DNA from: Psychrobacillus lasiicapitis
Lineage (GTDB): Bacteria > Bacillota > Bacilli > Bacillales_A > Planococcaceae
Direction of reading: 5' to 3'
NCBI RefSeq assembly: GCF_006861795.1
Contig: NZ_VDGH01000004.1
Span: 124,001 to 188,000, forward strand
Length of the DNA stretch: 64,000 nt
The position numbers were made by a program, and so were the translations under genes. Below the pieces are notes generated by a model, which worked only from the letters and a program-made list of their open reading frames with translations, ran no database searches and was not told the origin of the DNA. How positions within the stretch are numbered: the first letter of the stretch is position 1; each line of letters opens with the position of its first letter. This document shows positions 16,349 to 24,113 of this stretch, piece after piece.

Positions 16349-17338
16349 ATGGGAATTCTTTCATTAGATCAATTTAAACGAGATACATTTTTAGGTTATG
16401 TAGAGAATCGAGTTTTACCTAAGCAATACTTATTGAAAGCTATTAGTGAGTTTGATACGACGTATGACCTTACTTTTGATTATGACGTATTTACTCAATC
16501 GTATGCACCAAGCGCAGCTATCACAGGATGGAATGCAGGAGCACCATTACGTGATAAACAAGGATTAAAAACACTTACGCAAGAGATCGCAAAGATTCAA
16601 CACGGTGTTCGCATTGATGAACGCGAACAATTAAAGTTTACGAATCCGCGAGTGAATGAAGAACGTGAACGCGCTATTCAACGAATTTATGATTTAACAG
16701 ATCGTTTGATTGAAGGTGTAAATGACACAGAAGAGTGGATTCGAGCTCAAGCGGCTTATGTTGGTGTCATTGCCTACCAATCCAACGACGTTAAGATTAA
16801 CGTGGATTTCGGCTTACCTGAAATCGTTACCCCAGTAACACCATGGAGCAATAAAGCTACCTCAAATCCATTAGATGATATTCGAGCGGCTATCCAAGCT
16901 TTCAAAGATGCTAATGGAGGCATGGCACCGACATATATTGATATTTCAGGAAGCGTACTTTTAGACATTACTCTGAATGAACAGGTCCGAGGGGCGATCT
17001 ATGGAGTAAACAGTGCCATGATTCCAACACGAGCTCAAATCGAGAGCCTATTGGTTCAAATAGCAGATGCTCCCGTACAAATCCGCGTGAATGACGATCA
17101 AATTTCTTTGGATGGTGCTGCAGCATCAAGACTGTTACCTGTTAGAACTGTTGCTTTACTTGGTGCACAACCAATCGTTACGGTTCAAGGACCAACTGTA
17201 GAAAAAGACTTCAACCCAGGTATCTATGTTGTCCCTAAAGTAGATATGGGTCCACCACCACAAGAAGAAATTTATGTTGGGGAATCTGCGTTTGTTGGAG
17301 TTAAGCAACCATCTCAAATCTACCGCTTGACGGTTTAA
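16349..17338 (+). CDS. Major capsid protein (Phage_cap_E family)
   Basis: 329 aa. The opening LSLDQFKRDTFLGYVENRVL and the FGLPEIVTPVTPWSNKAT block match the lambda-E/cap_E group of HK97-fold capsid proteins. The C-terminal YVGESAFVGVKQPSQIYRLT is also characteristic. Behind an AAAAAGGATAGG ribosome-binding region, downstream of scaffold and decoration genes. Confidence 0.9.
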   Translation: MGILSLDQFKRDTFLGYVENRVLPKQYLLKAISEFDTTYDLTFDYDVFTQSYAPSAAITGWNAGAPLRDKQGLKTLTQEIAKIQHGVRIDEREQLKFTNPRVNEERERAIQRIYDLTDRLIEGVNDTEEWIRAQAAYVGVIAYQSNDVKINVDFGLPEIVTPVTPWSNKATSNPLDDIRAAIQAFKDANGGMAPTYIDISGSVLLDITLNEQVRGAIYGVNSAMIPTRAQIESLLVQIADAPVQIRVNDDQISLDGAAASRLLPVRTVALLGAQPIVTVQGPTVEKDFNPGIYVVPKVDMGPPPQEEIYVGESAFVGVKQPSQIYRLTV

Positions 17339-17356
17339 GAAAGGAAGTTCACTAGT

Positions 17357-17530
17357 ATGGATAAATATTCAATCGTGAAACCCCTTTTGCAGAATGGGAT
17401 TGTTTTAACTTCTGGAGAAGTTGAACTAAATACGGATGAAGCAAAACGATTAGTTGAGCTTGAAGTAATCCAAAAAATCGAAAAGGGAAGTAAGAGATCC
17501 ACTGGTCAAAAACAAGAGGGCGACAAATAG
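17357..17530 (+). CDS. Small DUF7210-like phage protein, 57 aa
   Basis: Begins MDKYSIVKPLLQNGIVLTSG and continues with EVELNTDEAKRLVELEVIQK, the pattern of short proteins that follow capsid genes in many phages (ligand such as 'x-G-E-x-V-x-L ... A-x-x-L-x-x-x-G-x-I'). Preceded by AAGGAAG. Its stop lies inside the terminator stem. Function unknown. Confidence 0.65.
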   Translation: MDKYSIVKPLLQNGIVLTSGEVELNTDEAKRLVELEVIQKIEKGSKRSTGQKQEGDK

Positions 17531-17543
17531 TCGCTCTTTTTTA
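17515..17543 (+). terminator. Terminator between capsid and connector genes
   Basis: AGAGGGCGAC and GTCGCTCT arms around AAATA, followed by TTTTTT. It probably lowers expression of connector genes relative to capsid. Confidence 0.7.
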
Positions 17544-17555
17544 GGAGATGACATT

Positions 17556-17870
17556 ATGGCGCAATCTCAATTAGAAAAGTTAAGAATCCGTTTAGGAATA
17601 AAAACTATTGATCAAGATGACTTGTTGGAATTGTTGTTAGAAGAAGCAAAAGACTTCCTTTTAACGGAGACAAATAGAACTACTCTTCCAGTAAGTTTGG
17701 AATCCACGCAAAGGCAATTAGCGATAATTAGCTATAACATGCAAGGTATTGAAGGACAAACGAGTCATTCAGAGGGCGGTATCAGTCGTTCATTCGAAGA
17801 TTTATCGCCTTCTATACAAAAGACCATCGTACAGCATCGTTTGCTAAAGGCGGCACGTTATGCGACTTAG
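17556..17870 (+). CDS. Head-tail connector protein (gp6/gp15-like adaptor)
   Basis: 104 aa, mostly helical: LEKLRIRLGIKTIDQDDLLE and a region RQLAIISYNMQGIEG. Resembles the Phage_connect_1/DnaPackg adaptor that docks under the portal. Overlaps the following gene by 11 bp. Placement between capsid and stopper genes supports it. Confidence 0.75.
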   Translation: MAQSQLEKLRIRLGIKTIDQDDLLELLLEEAKDFLLTETNRTTLPVSLESTQRQLAIISYNMQGIEGQTSHSEGGISRSFEDLSPSIQKTIVQHRLLKAARYAT

Positions 17871-18192
17871 ACAACGGGATTTAAAACCTTATACAGTCAA
17901 AGGGCGCATTCCAAAGGAAGATTCGGACGGAACTACTTACGAGGATTGGGAAGAGGAAGGGCATATTATACAAGCCAATATTCAACCTGCAGGAGGTAGG
18001 TTAATGGCCGAAATGTACGGAGAACGTTTAGCTTATATGTTGTCAGCTTATGTTGAGTCCGGAACGGATTTGAAGGAAACTGATGGCGTTTGCGTTTACG
18101 TTGCCCCTGATCAGAATCCAGATTATAAAGTTGTTGCTTCACCTCCGTGGAGTTCTCATTCCGTTGTGAGTCTGGAGGCGATTCGACCATGA
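17860..18192 (+). CDS. Head closure / stopper protein (gp16-like)
   Basis: 110 aa; begins MRLRQRDLKPYTVKGRIPKE, followed by a beta-rich body with IIQANIQPAGGRLMAEMYGE. This pattern matches head-tail adaptors of the XkdH/gp16 group that plug the connector after packaging. Its stop overlaps the start of the next gene. Confidence 0.65.
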   Translation: MRLRQRDLKPYTVKGRIPKEDSDGTTYEDWEEEGHIIQANIQPAGGRLMAEMYGERLAYMLSAYVESGTDLKETDGVCVYVAPDQNPDYKVVASPPWSSHSVVSLEAIRP

Positions 18193-18632
18193 CTATTAAA
18201 GGATTGAACAGTCTTATACGCAAACTGGATGCGCTTGGTGGGAATAGCCAGAAGGCCCTTAAGACTGGTATTAGAAAGGGAACGATGTTGGTTCAAGGAG
18301 ATGCGAAAGAGCTTGCACCAGTCGCAGAGATTGATGGAGGTCTTCTCCGCGGAAGTATTCAAGCTAAGGTAACAGAAAAGAACGGAGATATTACTGGTAA
18401 AGTCTCAACCAACGTGGAGTACGCAGCTTATGTTGAATTCGGAACAGGACAACGAGGTGAAGGATCTCCTTCGCCTCCTAAATCACCTGAGAATTTAAAC
18501 TACAGGCAAGATTGGGCGGGCATGGATGCACAACCTTATTTATATCCAGCTCTAAATCAAAATAAAGAAAGAGTTAAAGCAATCGTAAAAGATGAGTTGA
18601 AAAAGGAAATCAGAAAGCTTGGTGGTAATTAA
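18189..18632 (+). CDS. HK97 gp10-like tail completion protein
   Basis: Start at ATG 18189 (overlapping stop, GGAGG upstream). 147 aa with ALKTGIRKGTMLVQGDAKEL, then VEYAAYVEFGTGQRGEGSPS, the conserved Tyr-x-x-Phe/Tyr-Gly-Thr signature of the HK97 gp10 family. It helps join tail and head. Confidence 0.8.
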   Translation: MTIKGLNSLIRKLDALGGNSQKALKTGIRKGTMLVQGDAKELAPVAEIDGGLLRGSIQAKVTEKNGDITGKVSTNVEYAAYVEFGTGQRGEGSPSPPKSPENLNYRQDWAGMDAQPYLYPALNQNKERVKAIVKDELKKEIRKLGGN

Positions 18633-18985
18633 TGTATGATGTGAAACCAGAAATCAATGCATTGTTAAAGGACATACCAGGTGTAAATGTTTCCGATCAA
18701 TTTCCCGCAAGTCCATCCCAAACACCGCACATCACTTTTAAGGAAGCTGACAACGCTAATTACCGCAATATGAGTAATGAGGTTCAGTCAGAGATCATCA
18801 TATTGATTGATATATGGCACACAAAGTCTACGGGATCATTTGCTCAACAAGTAGACGAGAAAATGACCAGTATTGGTTTTCTCCGTCAATTTGCAACAGA
18901 TTTAAATGACCCTAGTGGTATGAAAAGAAAAACAATGCGCTATCGTGGCGTAGTAGATAAACGAACCAAAATGGTTCATCAATAA
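18632..18985 (+). CDS. Tail terminator/completion protein
   Basis: 117 aa, overlapping gp10-like by 1 bp. MYDVKPEINALLKDIPGVNV and the central SEIIILIDIWHTKSTGSFAQ fit the gpU/gp17-like tail terminators of siphoviruses. Assigned by pattern and synteny. Confidence 0.65.
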   Translation: MYDVKPEINALLKDIPGVNVSDQFPASPSQTPHITFKEADNANYRNMSNEVQSEIIILIDIWHTKSTGSFAQQVDEKMTSIGFLRQFATDLNDPSGMKRKTMRYRGVVDKRTKMVHQ

Positions 18986-19000
18986 AGGAGAGAGTTAATA

Positions 19001-19204
19001 GTGAATCCACAAATTGAAAACAATTTTAAATACCATTCACCAAAAGAAGGTCAACCCGAAAAATATACGGCTATTCGCGAAAAAGCTAAAGAGCTCGCTT
19101 ATCTAATTGAACAAGAGTGCCCAAACAGTCGTGAAAAATCAGTTGCTATTACTAATTTAGAAACTGCGGTAATGTGGGCAAATGCTTCAATTGCACGTAA
19201 CTAA
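19001..19204 (+). CDS. Acb2/Tad1-family cyclic-nucleotide sponge (anti-CBASS/anti-Thoeris)
   Basis: GTG start with AAAGGAG about 9 bp upstream. The 67-aa product has the family hallmarks: FKYHSPKEGQPEKYTAIREK, then AKELAYLIEQECPNSREKS, and the ending TNLETAVMWANASIARN, the most diagnostic stretch. Acb2 and Tad1 hexamers sequester signalling nucleotides (CBASS cyclic oligonucleotides; Thoeris gcADPR). The gene sits between tail terminator and tail tube genes, a common phage location. Which ligand this copy binds cannot be told from sequence. Confidence 0.8.
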   Translation: MNPQIENNFKYHSPKEGQPEKYTAIREKAKELAYLIEQECPNSREKSVAITNLETAVMWANASIARN

Positions 19205-19229
19205 TATTGATTAAAAGGAGTGAATACGA

Positions 19230-19655
19230 ATGGCAGGATTATTAACAAAAGACACGACATTAAGCTATAAGGCAGATGGCGGTTCTACCTTTACGGAACT
19301 TGAGCATCTAATGGAGGTTCCTGAATTAGGGGGAGATCCAGAAAAAGTAGAAGTAACTACCTTATCTAGCCCAGTTAAGCAATTTATTCCAGGTATTAAA
19401 GATTTAGGGGACCTTGCTTTTAAGTTTCTATATGATAACGAAACCACAAATAGTAACTATAGATTACTACGAGGGCTTCAGGAATCTGGAAAAGTAGCAA
19501 CATTTAGAGTTGAGTATCCAGATGGTACAGGTCACGAATTCGATGCTTATGTAAACGTAAAAATGGATGCTGCAGCTGTTAATGCGGCGATGACGTTCAC
19601 TGCATCGATGTCGCTACAAAGCGATATTGAAGTGACAAATCCTACAGTGGCTTAA
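19230..19655 (+). CDS. Major tail tube protein
   Basis: 141 aa. Starts MAGLLTKDTTLSYKADGGST, with EVTTLSSPVKQFIPGIKDLG and a YPDGTGHEFDAYVNVKMDAA block, matching the TP901-1-like tail tube family. Strong AAAAGGAGTG site upstream. A moron with its own promoter follows. Confidence 0.85.
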   Translation: MAGLLTKDTTLSYKADGGSTFTELEHLMEVPELGGDPEKVEVTTLSSPVKQFIPGIKDLGDLAFKFLYDNETTNSNYRLLRGLQESGKVATFRVEYPDGTGHEFDAYVNVKMDAAAVNAAMTFTASMSLQSDIEVTNPTVA

Positions 19656-19660
19656 AGTAA

Positions 19661-19689
19661 TTGGTTTAACTTTCGAAATGTGGTAGAAT
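19661..19689 (+). promoter_or_regulatory. Moron promoter (-35 TTGGTT, 17 bp, -10 TAGAAT)
   Basis: TTGGTT at 19661-19666 and TAGAAT at 19684-19689 with an exact 17-bp spacer, between the tail tube stop and the Pmp3 gene. A vegetative SigA promoter inside a late operon implies expression in the lysogen. Confidence 0.6.
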
Positions 19690-19722
19690 TTTCACATAAA
19701 TATAAATTCGGAGGTAATCCTT

Positions 19723-19917
19723 TTGCGTTATTTATTGTGTATTCTACCACCATTAGCTGTTTTGTCGTGTAAAAAGCCAGGTCAATTTATTCTAAGTTGC
19801 ATATTAACACTACTTGTTTATTTTCCGGGTTTGATTCACGCGATCTTAGTAGTAAATCAATACAATGCAGATAAGCGAAATGATAAATTAATTAGGGCAA
19901 TTCAACAAAGTAAATAA
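19723..19917 (+). CDS. Pmp3/YqaE-family small membrane protein (moron)
   Basis: TTG start after GGAGG. The 64-aa product begins MRYLLCILPPLAVLSCKKPG and continues LLVYFPGLIHAILVV, the classic PMP3/UPF0057 double-transmembrane pattern. These proteins modulate membrane potential and salt or cold tolerance in yeast, plants and bacteria. It is bracketed by its own promoter (19661) and terminator (19926), the textbook layout of a moron. Confidence 0.85.
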   Translation: MRYLLCILPPLAVLSCKKPGQFILSCILTLLVYFPGLIHAILVVNQYNADKRNDKLIRAIQQSK

Positions 19918-19925
19918 AACATTAG

Positions 19926-19955
19926 AAGCACTCTCAATCGAGGGTGCTTTTTATA
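19926..19955 (+). terminator. Moron terminator
   Basis: GCACTCTC-AATC-GAGGGTGC followed by TTTTTAT. A strong intrinsic terminator right after the Pmp3 gene. Confidence 0.8.
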
Positions 19956-19970
19956 TTGGGAGGAAAACAC

Positions 19971-20318
19971 GTGTATACAACGTTTAAAGTAGGAGATAAA
20001 GAGTTCAAGCTTAAAATGGGTGCAGCGGCAATCATAGATTTAGAAAAAAAACTAGGAGGAAGAAATCCTTTGTCTATTCTGATGGGGATAGAAGGCGGAG
20101 AAATGCCTTCAATTAGTAGTGTATTACTTATTCTACATGCAGCTATGCAAAAGTTTCACCACTCAACAAAATTCGAAGATGTGTTAAAGCTATACGATGA
20201 CTACGTAGAGGAAGGTAAATCCTATACGGATTTAATGCCAGTTATGATTGAAGTATTTAAGGTTAGCGGTTTTTTCCCCGGGGCGAAGACGGAGGAAGTG
20301 ACTCCGGAGAACCAATAA
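19971..20318 (+). CDS. Tail assembly chaperone, short form (G-like)
   Basis: GTG at 19971 behind GGGAGG; an in-frame start at 19944 falls in the terminator. The 115-aa product (MYTTFKVGDKEFKLKMGAAA, LEKKLGGRNPL) matches phage tail assembly chaperones that coat the tape measure protein. Near its end is a slippery heptamer leading into the -1 frame ORF at 20267-20731. Confidence 0.8.
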   Translation: MYTTFKVGDKEFKLKMGAAAIIDLEKKLGGRNPLSILMGIEGGEMPSISSVLLILHAAMQKFHHSTKFEDVLKLYDDYVEEGKSYTDLMPVMIEVFKVSGFFPGAKTEEVTPENQ

Positions 20319-20731
20319 ACAACTTAACAGAGCTATTCGAGAAGCTGTATCCGATCGCATGTGAATGTGGTGTGGATGCAGTTTCTTTTTGGGATATGAC
20401 GTATGCAGAAATCTACACATCTATCAAAGCGTACCAAAAGAGGAAAGAAACTGACTTACAAACGCAAGCGGTTATTTCATATCACCAAGCTAACCTACTT
20501 TCTCACTTGATAGGTATTCAGTTCGGTAGCAAACAGGCGCAAAAGGAACTGCATGAAGCTTTCCCGGGTATCTTCCCGAAACTCGAAAAACAAGCGGAAC
20601 AACAACGAATCAAACAACAGAAATGGCAAGTCATGAAAGCGCGAATCGATGCCTATGCAGCAGAGAAGCGGAAGCGAGGTGAAAGTCGTGGCAATGACGC
20701 TAGAAGAACTGCAAATACTGATAACAACTGA
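20267..20731 (+). CDS. Tail assembly chaperone, -1 frameshift extension (T-like)
   Basis: This frame opens right after a TAG at 20264, three bases before the slippery site T-TTT-TTC (20270-20276), and runs on to 20731. A -1 slip would fuse the chaperone to a charged helical domain (MTYAEIYTSIKAYQKRKETD, then KLEKQAEQQRIKQQKWQV), as in lambda G/GT. A GTG at 20372 exists but lacks a ribosome-binding site, favouring frameshift over separate initiation. Overlaps the tape measure start. Confidence 0.75.
   Translation, partial: RFFPRGEDGGSDSGEPINNLTELFEKLYPIACECGVDAVSFWDMTYAEIYTSIKAYQKRKETDLQTQAVISYHQANLLSHLIGIQFGSKQAQKELHEAFPGIFPKLEKQAEQQRIKQQKWQVMKARIDAYAAEKRKRGESRGNDARRTANTDNN
20270..20276 (+). 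promoter_or_regulatory. Programmed -1 frameshift site TTTTTTC
   Basis: In-frame codons are GGT TTT TTC CCC. The heptamer T-TTT-TTC fits X-XXY-YYZ, followed by a GC-rich CCCCGGGGCG that could pause ribosomes. Efficiency cannot be read from sequence. Confidence 0.65.
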
Positions 20732-23700
20732 AACATCCGGCCTAAGAAGAGAACTCAACAACGTTAAAAACGAAATGAGTGGTCTAGATAAGGCTGTAAA
20801 AGGTTCGACGGATGTAATGAAAAAAGCCTTTGCGGGAGTAGCAGCAGCACTTGCTACTCTTGGTATTGGTAAGTATGTAAAAGATGCAATAATGGCATCC
20901 AGTCAACTAGAAAGCGCATTTCTGGGATTGCAAAGTATTGTAGAAGGTCAAGGACGATCATTCGCAAAGGCAAAAGGTTTTATTAATGACTATATAGCAG
21001 ATGGACTTGTGCCAGTAACTAACGCTGTTACAGCTTACAAAAATTTAGCGGCTCGTGGCTATAATGATGAACAAATTGTACAAACAATGGAAAGATTGAA
21101 AGATGCGGCGGCATTTGGACGTCAGGCCTCCTATTCGTTAGGTGATGCGGTTACTTCAGCTACTGAAGGTTTGAAAAATGAAAACTCAATCTTAGTAGAT
21201 AATGCAGGCGTCACAAAGAACGTCGCGAAGATGTGGGATGATTACGCTGCATCAATTGGCACTACGGCCAATAACCTAACTCAGCAACAAAAGATCCAAG
21301 CAGAAGTTAACGGCATTATGGAGGAAACCAAATTCCAGGTAGGGGATGCAGCTAGGTACGCTGATACATTTGCAGGGAGGATGTCGCTATTAAGTAAGAC
21401 GATGGGCGATGTTCAAACAAACATTGGCGATGCGTTTATGCCGATAGCCAATATTGTTATTCCAATACTTCAGAGACTAGCAAACTGGCTAGTGAGAGTC
21501 ACTGCCTACTTTAGGTATTTCATGCAGGCATTTTTTGGAGTTTCAAAATCCTCTAAGCAATCTAATGCGGTCATAGGTGGCGGTGGAGTAGCGGCTCAAG
21601 ACTCGTTCGGTACTGCAGCTGAAAACGCAGGAAAGAAAGCAGAGAAGTCAGGGAAAAGGGTAAAGAAAGCAGCAGAAGAAGCTAAACGATCTGTTGCCGG
21701 GTTTGATGAAATCAATTCGCTAACCGAACCTTCTAAAAGTAGTAGCGGTGACTCGGGCAGTGGTGGAGGATCTGGCGGAAGTGGTGGCAGTGGAGGAATC
21801 GGATTAGGCGATATGGGAATTGATGATTTCGCTATGCCTGAAATCGATACAGAAACGATTCCTGCTCACATTCAAGAAATGGTCGATAAAATTAAAAAAT
21901 CTTTTAAAGATTTACGTGAAGGGGCTAAAAGTGTAGGCACTATGTTCGCTGAAGCTTTTAGTGGACTAGGTCCTGCACTCCAACCATTTCGAGATGCAGT
22001 AGAGCCTATTATGTTATCTCTTTTAAAACTTGGCGGAACAATCTTTCAACTTGTTGATGAATTTATAAAACCTGCTGCAACTTATATTTTGCTAGATTTT
22101 ATACCATCTTTAGTTGTTGGTTTCGTAAAAGACTTCGCCCCAGTAATTGCCGACGCTTTAGTTTGGGGCTTTGATTTAATGTCCCGACATGCTCAACTTG
22201 CAACGGATCTGATTATAGGTCTGTGGAATGATATATGGTTACCGTCATTAGAAAAAGTGAAAAATGCTTGGTTGGATGCAAGTTCGTCCATCGCCAACTC
22301 GTTACAAAGTTTACTAGATGGAACCATAAAACCTTTGACTGAGTATATACTAAATAGTTTTTTACTACCTATTGCAAATCAACTTAATCGTGTATTTGTG
22401 CCAATTCTTACAGATGTAGTGGTATTTGCATTGCAATTAGTATCTAAAACATTTAAGAATGTTGCAGATACGTTAAACAACCTTACGACAGCTGTTCTTC
22501 TTCCAGCTCTAGAAAAAATAAAGAATGCTTTTATGGATATGGTCCCTAGAATAGGTGGAGCGTTACAATCGCTATTAAATGGTACGATTAAGCCGTTTAT
22601 CGACTATATCCTGAATGATTTCGTCATTCCTATTGCTAAATCTATCATTGAGACATTAGTGCCGATATTTACAGATGTACTCGTATTTGCTTTTAAGGAA
22701 ACAGCAAGCGCATTTGAATGGCTAGCTAAACTAATGAATGATATTTATAGTACGTTAATCAAACCGTTATTTGATTTAATTAAGAAAATAGTTACCGATA
22801 CCCTTAAAATTGTCATGGATTTATGGGATAAGCATGGTAAGGATTTATTGAAAAATCTTTCGGATTTACTAAAAAACATCAAGGACCTATTCCAACAACT
22901 TTGGGATAAAGTTTTGAAGCCAATCATACAACCGTTTTTAGAAATGCTAACGTCCTTATGGGACAAGCATTTAAAAGGTTTGATTAAGGAAATAGGCGAT
23001 TTCGTTATGAAACTAGTGAACGCTGCGTTAGAAATCTTGAATAAGTTTATCCTTCCTTTAGTAAATTATTTAGTCGAAAAATTAGGACCGTCCTTCTCTC
23101 GTACTTTTACTTTTATTGCTGATATAGCCGGTACTGCGATTGGGGCAATTGCCGATTTGATTAAGGGTTTACTAAAAATTTTAGGCGGATTAATAGATTT
23201 TATAGCTGGTGTTTTTACTGGAGACTGGAAACGGGCATGGTCTGGAATAAAAGATGTATTTAAAGGAATTGTCGACATGCTTTCCGGAATTTTCAAAGGC
23301 GCTCTAAATATAACGATTGATATCATAAATTCAGCCGTTCGAACAATTATCGACACCTTAAATAACCTGATAAATGGTGCTGTAAAGCTTGCTAATAAAA
23401 TCCCTGGTATAAACATTGGTTTCTCATCTATATCTGTTCCGAGGATACCTAAACTGGCTCGTGGAGGAATTGTAGATGGAGCAACGAACTTCGGCAACTA
23501 CATTGCAGGGGAAGCTGGAGCTGAGATGATTGTTCCTCTTGAAAACACGCCTTTTGTGGACAAATTAGCGAGTGCTTTAGGTACTGCAGTTATGGCAGCT
23601 ATGCAGATGACCAGTCCTCAATCATCTGGTAATGACGGCAGGGATTTAGTGATTCAAATAGATGGAACGACATTCGCTAGATTGATTAAACCATTTACAG

Positions 23701-23747
23701 ATCGTGAAAATAACCGTTTAGGATCTGCAATAATTCAAACACTGTAA
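20688..23747 (+). CDS. Tape measure protein
   Basis: GTG at 20688 follows GAGGTG by 6 bp. The 1019-aa protein sets tail length. A helical N-terminal domain (LTTLGIGKYVKD-like segment and TYGYNDEQIVQTMERLKDAA-type repeat) is followed by a Ser/Gly linker near residues 355-380, then long hydrophobic helices. Two internal ~100-residue repeats start around SLEKVKNAWLDASSSIANSL and ALEKIKNAFMDMVPRIGGAL. The C-terminus has the ARGGIVDGATNFGNYIAGEA box ending EMIVPLE, typical of Gram-positive tape measures. Confidence 0.9.
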   Translation: MAMTLEELQILITTETSGLRRELNNVKNEMSGLDKAVKGSTDVMKKAFAGVAAALATLGIGKYVKDAIMASSQLESAFLGLQSIVEGQGRSFAKAKGFINDYIADGLVPVTNAVTAYKNLAARGYNDEQIVQTMERLKDAAAFGRQASYSLGDAVTSATEGLKNENSILVDNAGVTKNVAKMWDDYAASIGTTANNLTQQQKIQAEVNGIMEETKFQVGDAARYADTFAGRMSLLSKTMGDVQTNIGDAFMPIANIVIPILQRLANWLVRVTAYFRYFMQAFFGVSKSSKQSNAVIGGGGVAAQDSFGTAAENAGKKAEKSGKRVKKAAEEAKRSVAGFDEINSLTEPSKSSSGDSGSGGGSGGSGGSGGIGLGDMGIDDFAMPEIDTETIPAHIQEMVDKIKKSFKDLREGAKSVGTMFAEAFSGLGPALQPFRDAVEPIMLSLLKLGGTIFQLVDEFIKPAATYILLDFIPSLVVGFVKDFAPVIADALVWGFDLMSRHAQLATDLIIGLWNDIWLPSLEKVKNAWLDASSSIANSLQSLLDGTIKPLTEYILNSFLLPIANQLNRVFVPILTDVVVFALQLVSKTFKNVADTLNNLTTAVLLPALEKIKNAFMDMVPRIGGALQSLLNGTIKPFIDYILNDFVIPIAKSIIETLVPIFTDVLVFAFKETASAFEWLAKLMNDIYSTLIKPLFDLIKKIVTDTLKIVMDLWDKHGKDLLKNLSDLLKNIKDLFQQLWDKVLKPIIQPFLEMLTSLWDKHLKGLIKEIGDFVMKLVNAALEILNKFILPLVNYLVEKLGPSFSRTFTFIADIAGTAIGAIADLIKGLLKILGGLIDFIAGVFTGDWKRAWSGIKDVFKGIVDMLSGIFKGALNITIDIINSAVRTIIDTLNNLINGAVKLANKIPGINIGFSSISVPRIPKLARGGIVDGATNFGNYIAGEAGAEMIVPLENTPFVDKLASALGTAVMAAMQMTSPQSSGNDGRDLVIQIDGTTFARLIKPFTDRENNRLGSAIIQTL

Positions 23748-23759
23748 GGAGTGGGAATC

Positions 23760-24104
23760 ATGATTAAAATTGACGGCAAGGAGATTCCTACTCCTTCCGA
23801 TTATTCAGTAGGTATTCAAGATATATCGAAAGCAGAACGGAATGCTAGGGGCAGTATGATTATAGAACGAATCGCTACTAAGCGTAAAATAGAGCTTGCT
23901 TGGAAACATTTATCAAAACAGGACTTACAAAGCGTTTTAAATGCAGTAAGTCCTGTTTTCTTTAAAGTCGAATATTTGGACCCTCAAACGAATTCAAGGC
24001 AATTAGGTACATTCTATGCCGGTGACAGAAACGTTGGTGCCCTTGACTATATAAACGGCCAGATTCGTTGGAAGGATTGTAAATTTAACATTGTTGAAAG
24101 GTAG
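23760..24104 (+). CDS. Tail protein after tape measure, DUF6711-like
   Basis: ATG at 23760 with AAGGAGTG 8 bp upstream; the GTG at 23751 overlaps that site. The 114-aa product (MIKIDGKEIPTPSDYSVGIQ, then RKIELAWKHLSKQDLQSVLN) resembles small tail proteins found between tape measure and baseplate genes. Likely a distal tail or hub connector; function by position. Confidence 0.6.
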   Translation: MIKIDGKEIPTPSDYSVGIQDISKAERNARGSMIIERIATKRKIELAWKHLSKQDLQSVLNAVSPVFFKVEYLDPQTNSRQLGTFYAGDRNVGALDYINGQIRWKDCKFNIVER

Positions 24105-24113
24105 GCGGACGAA

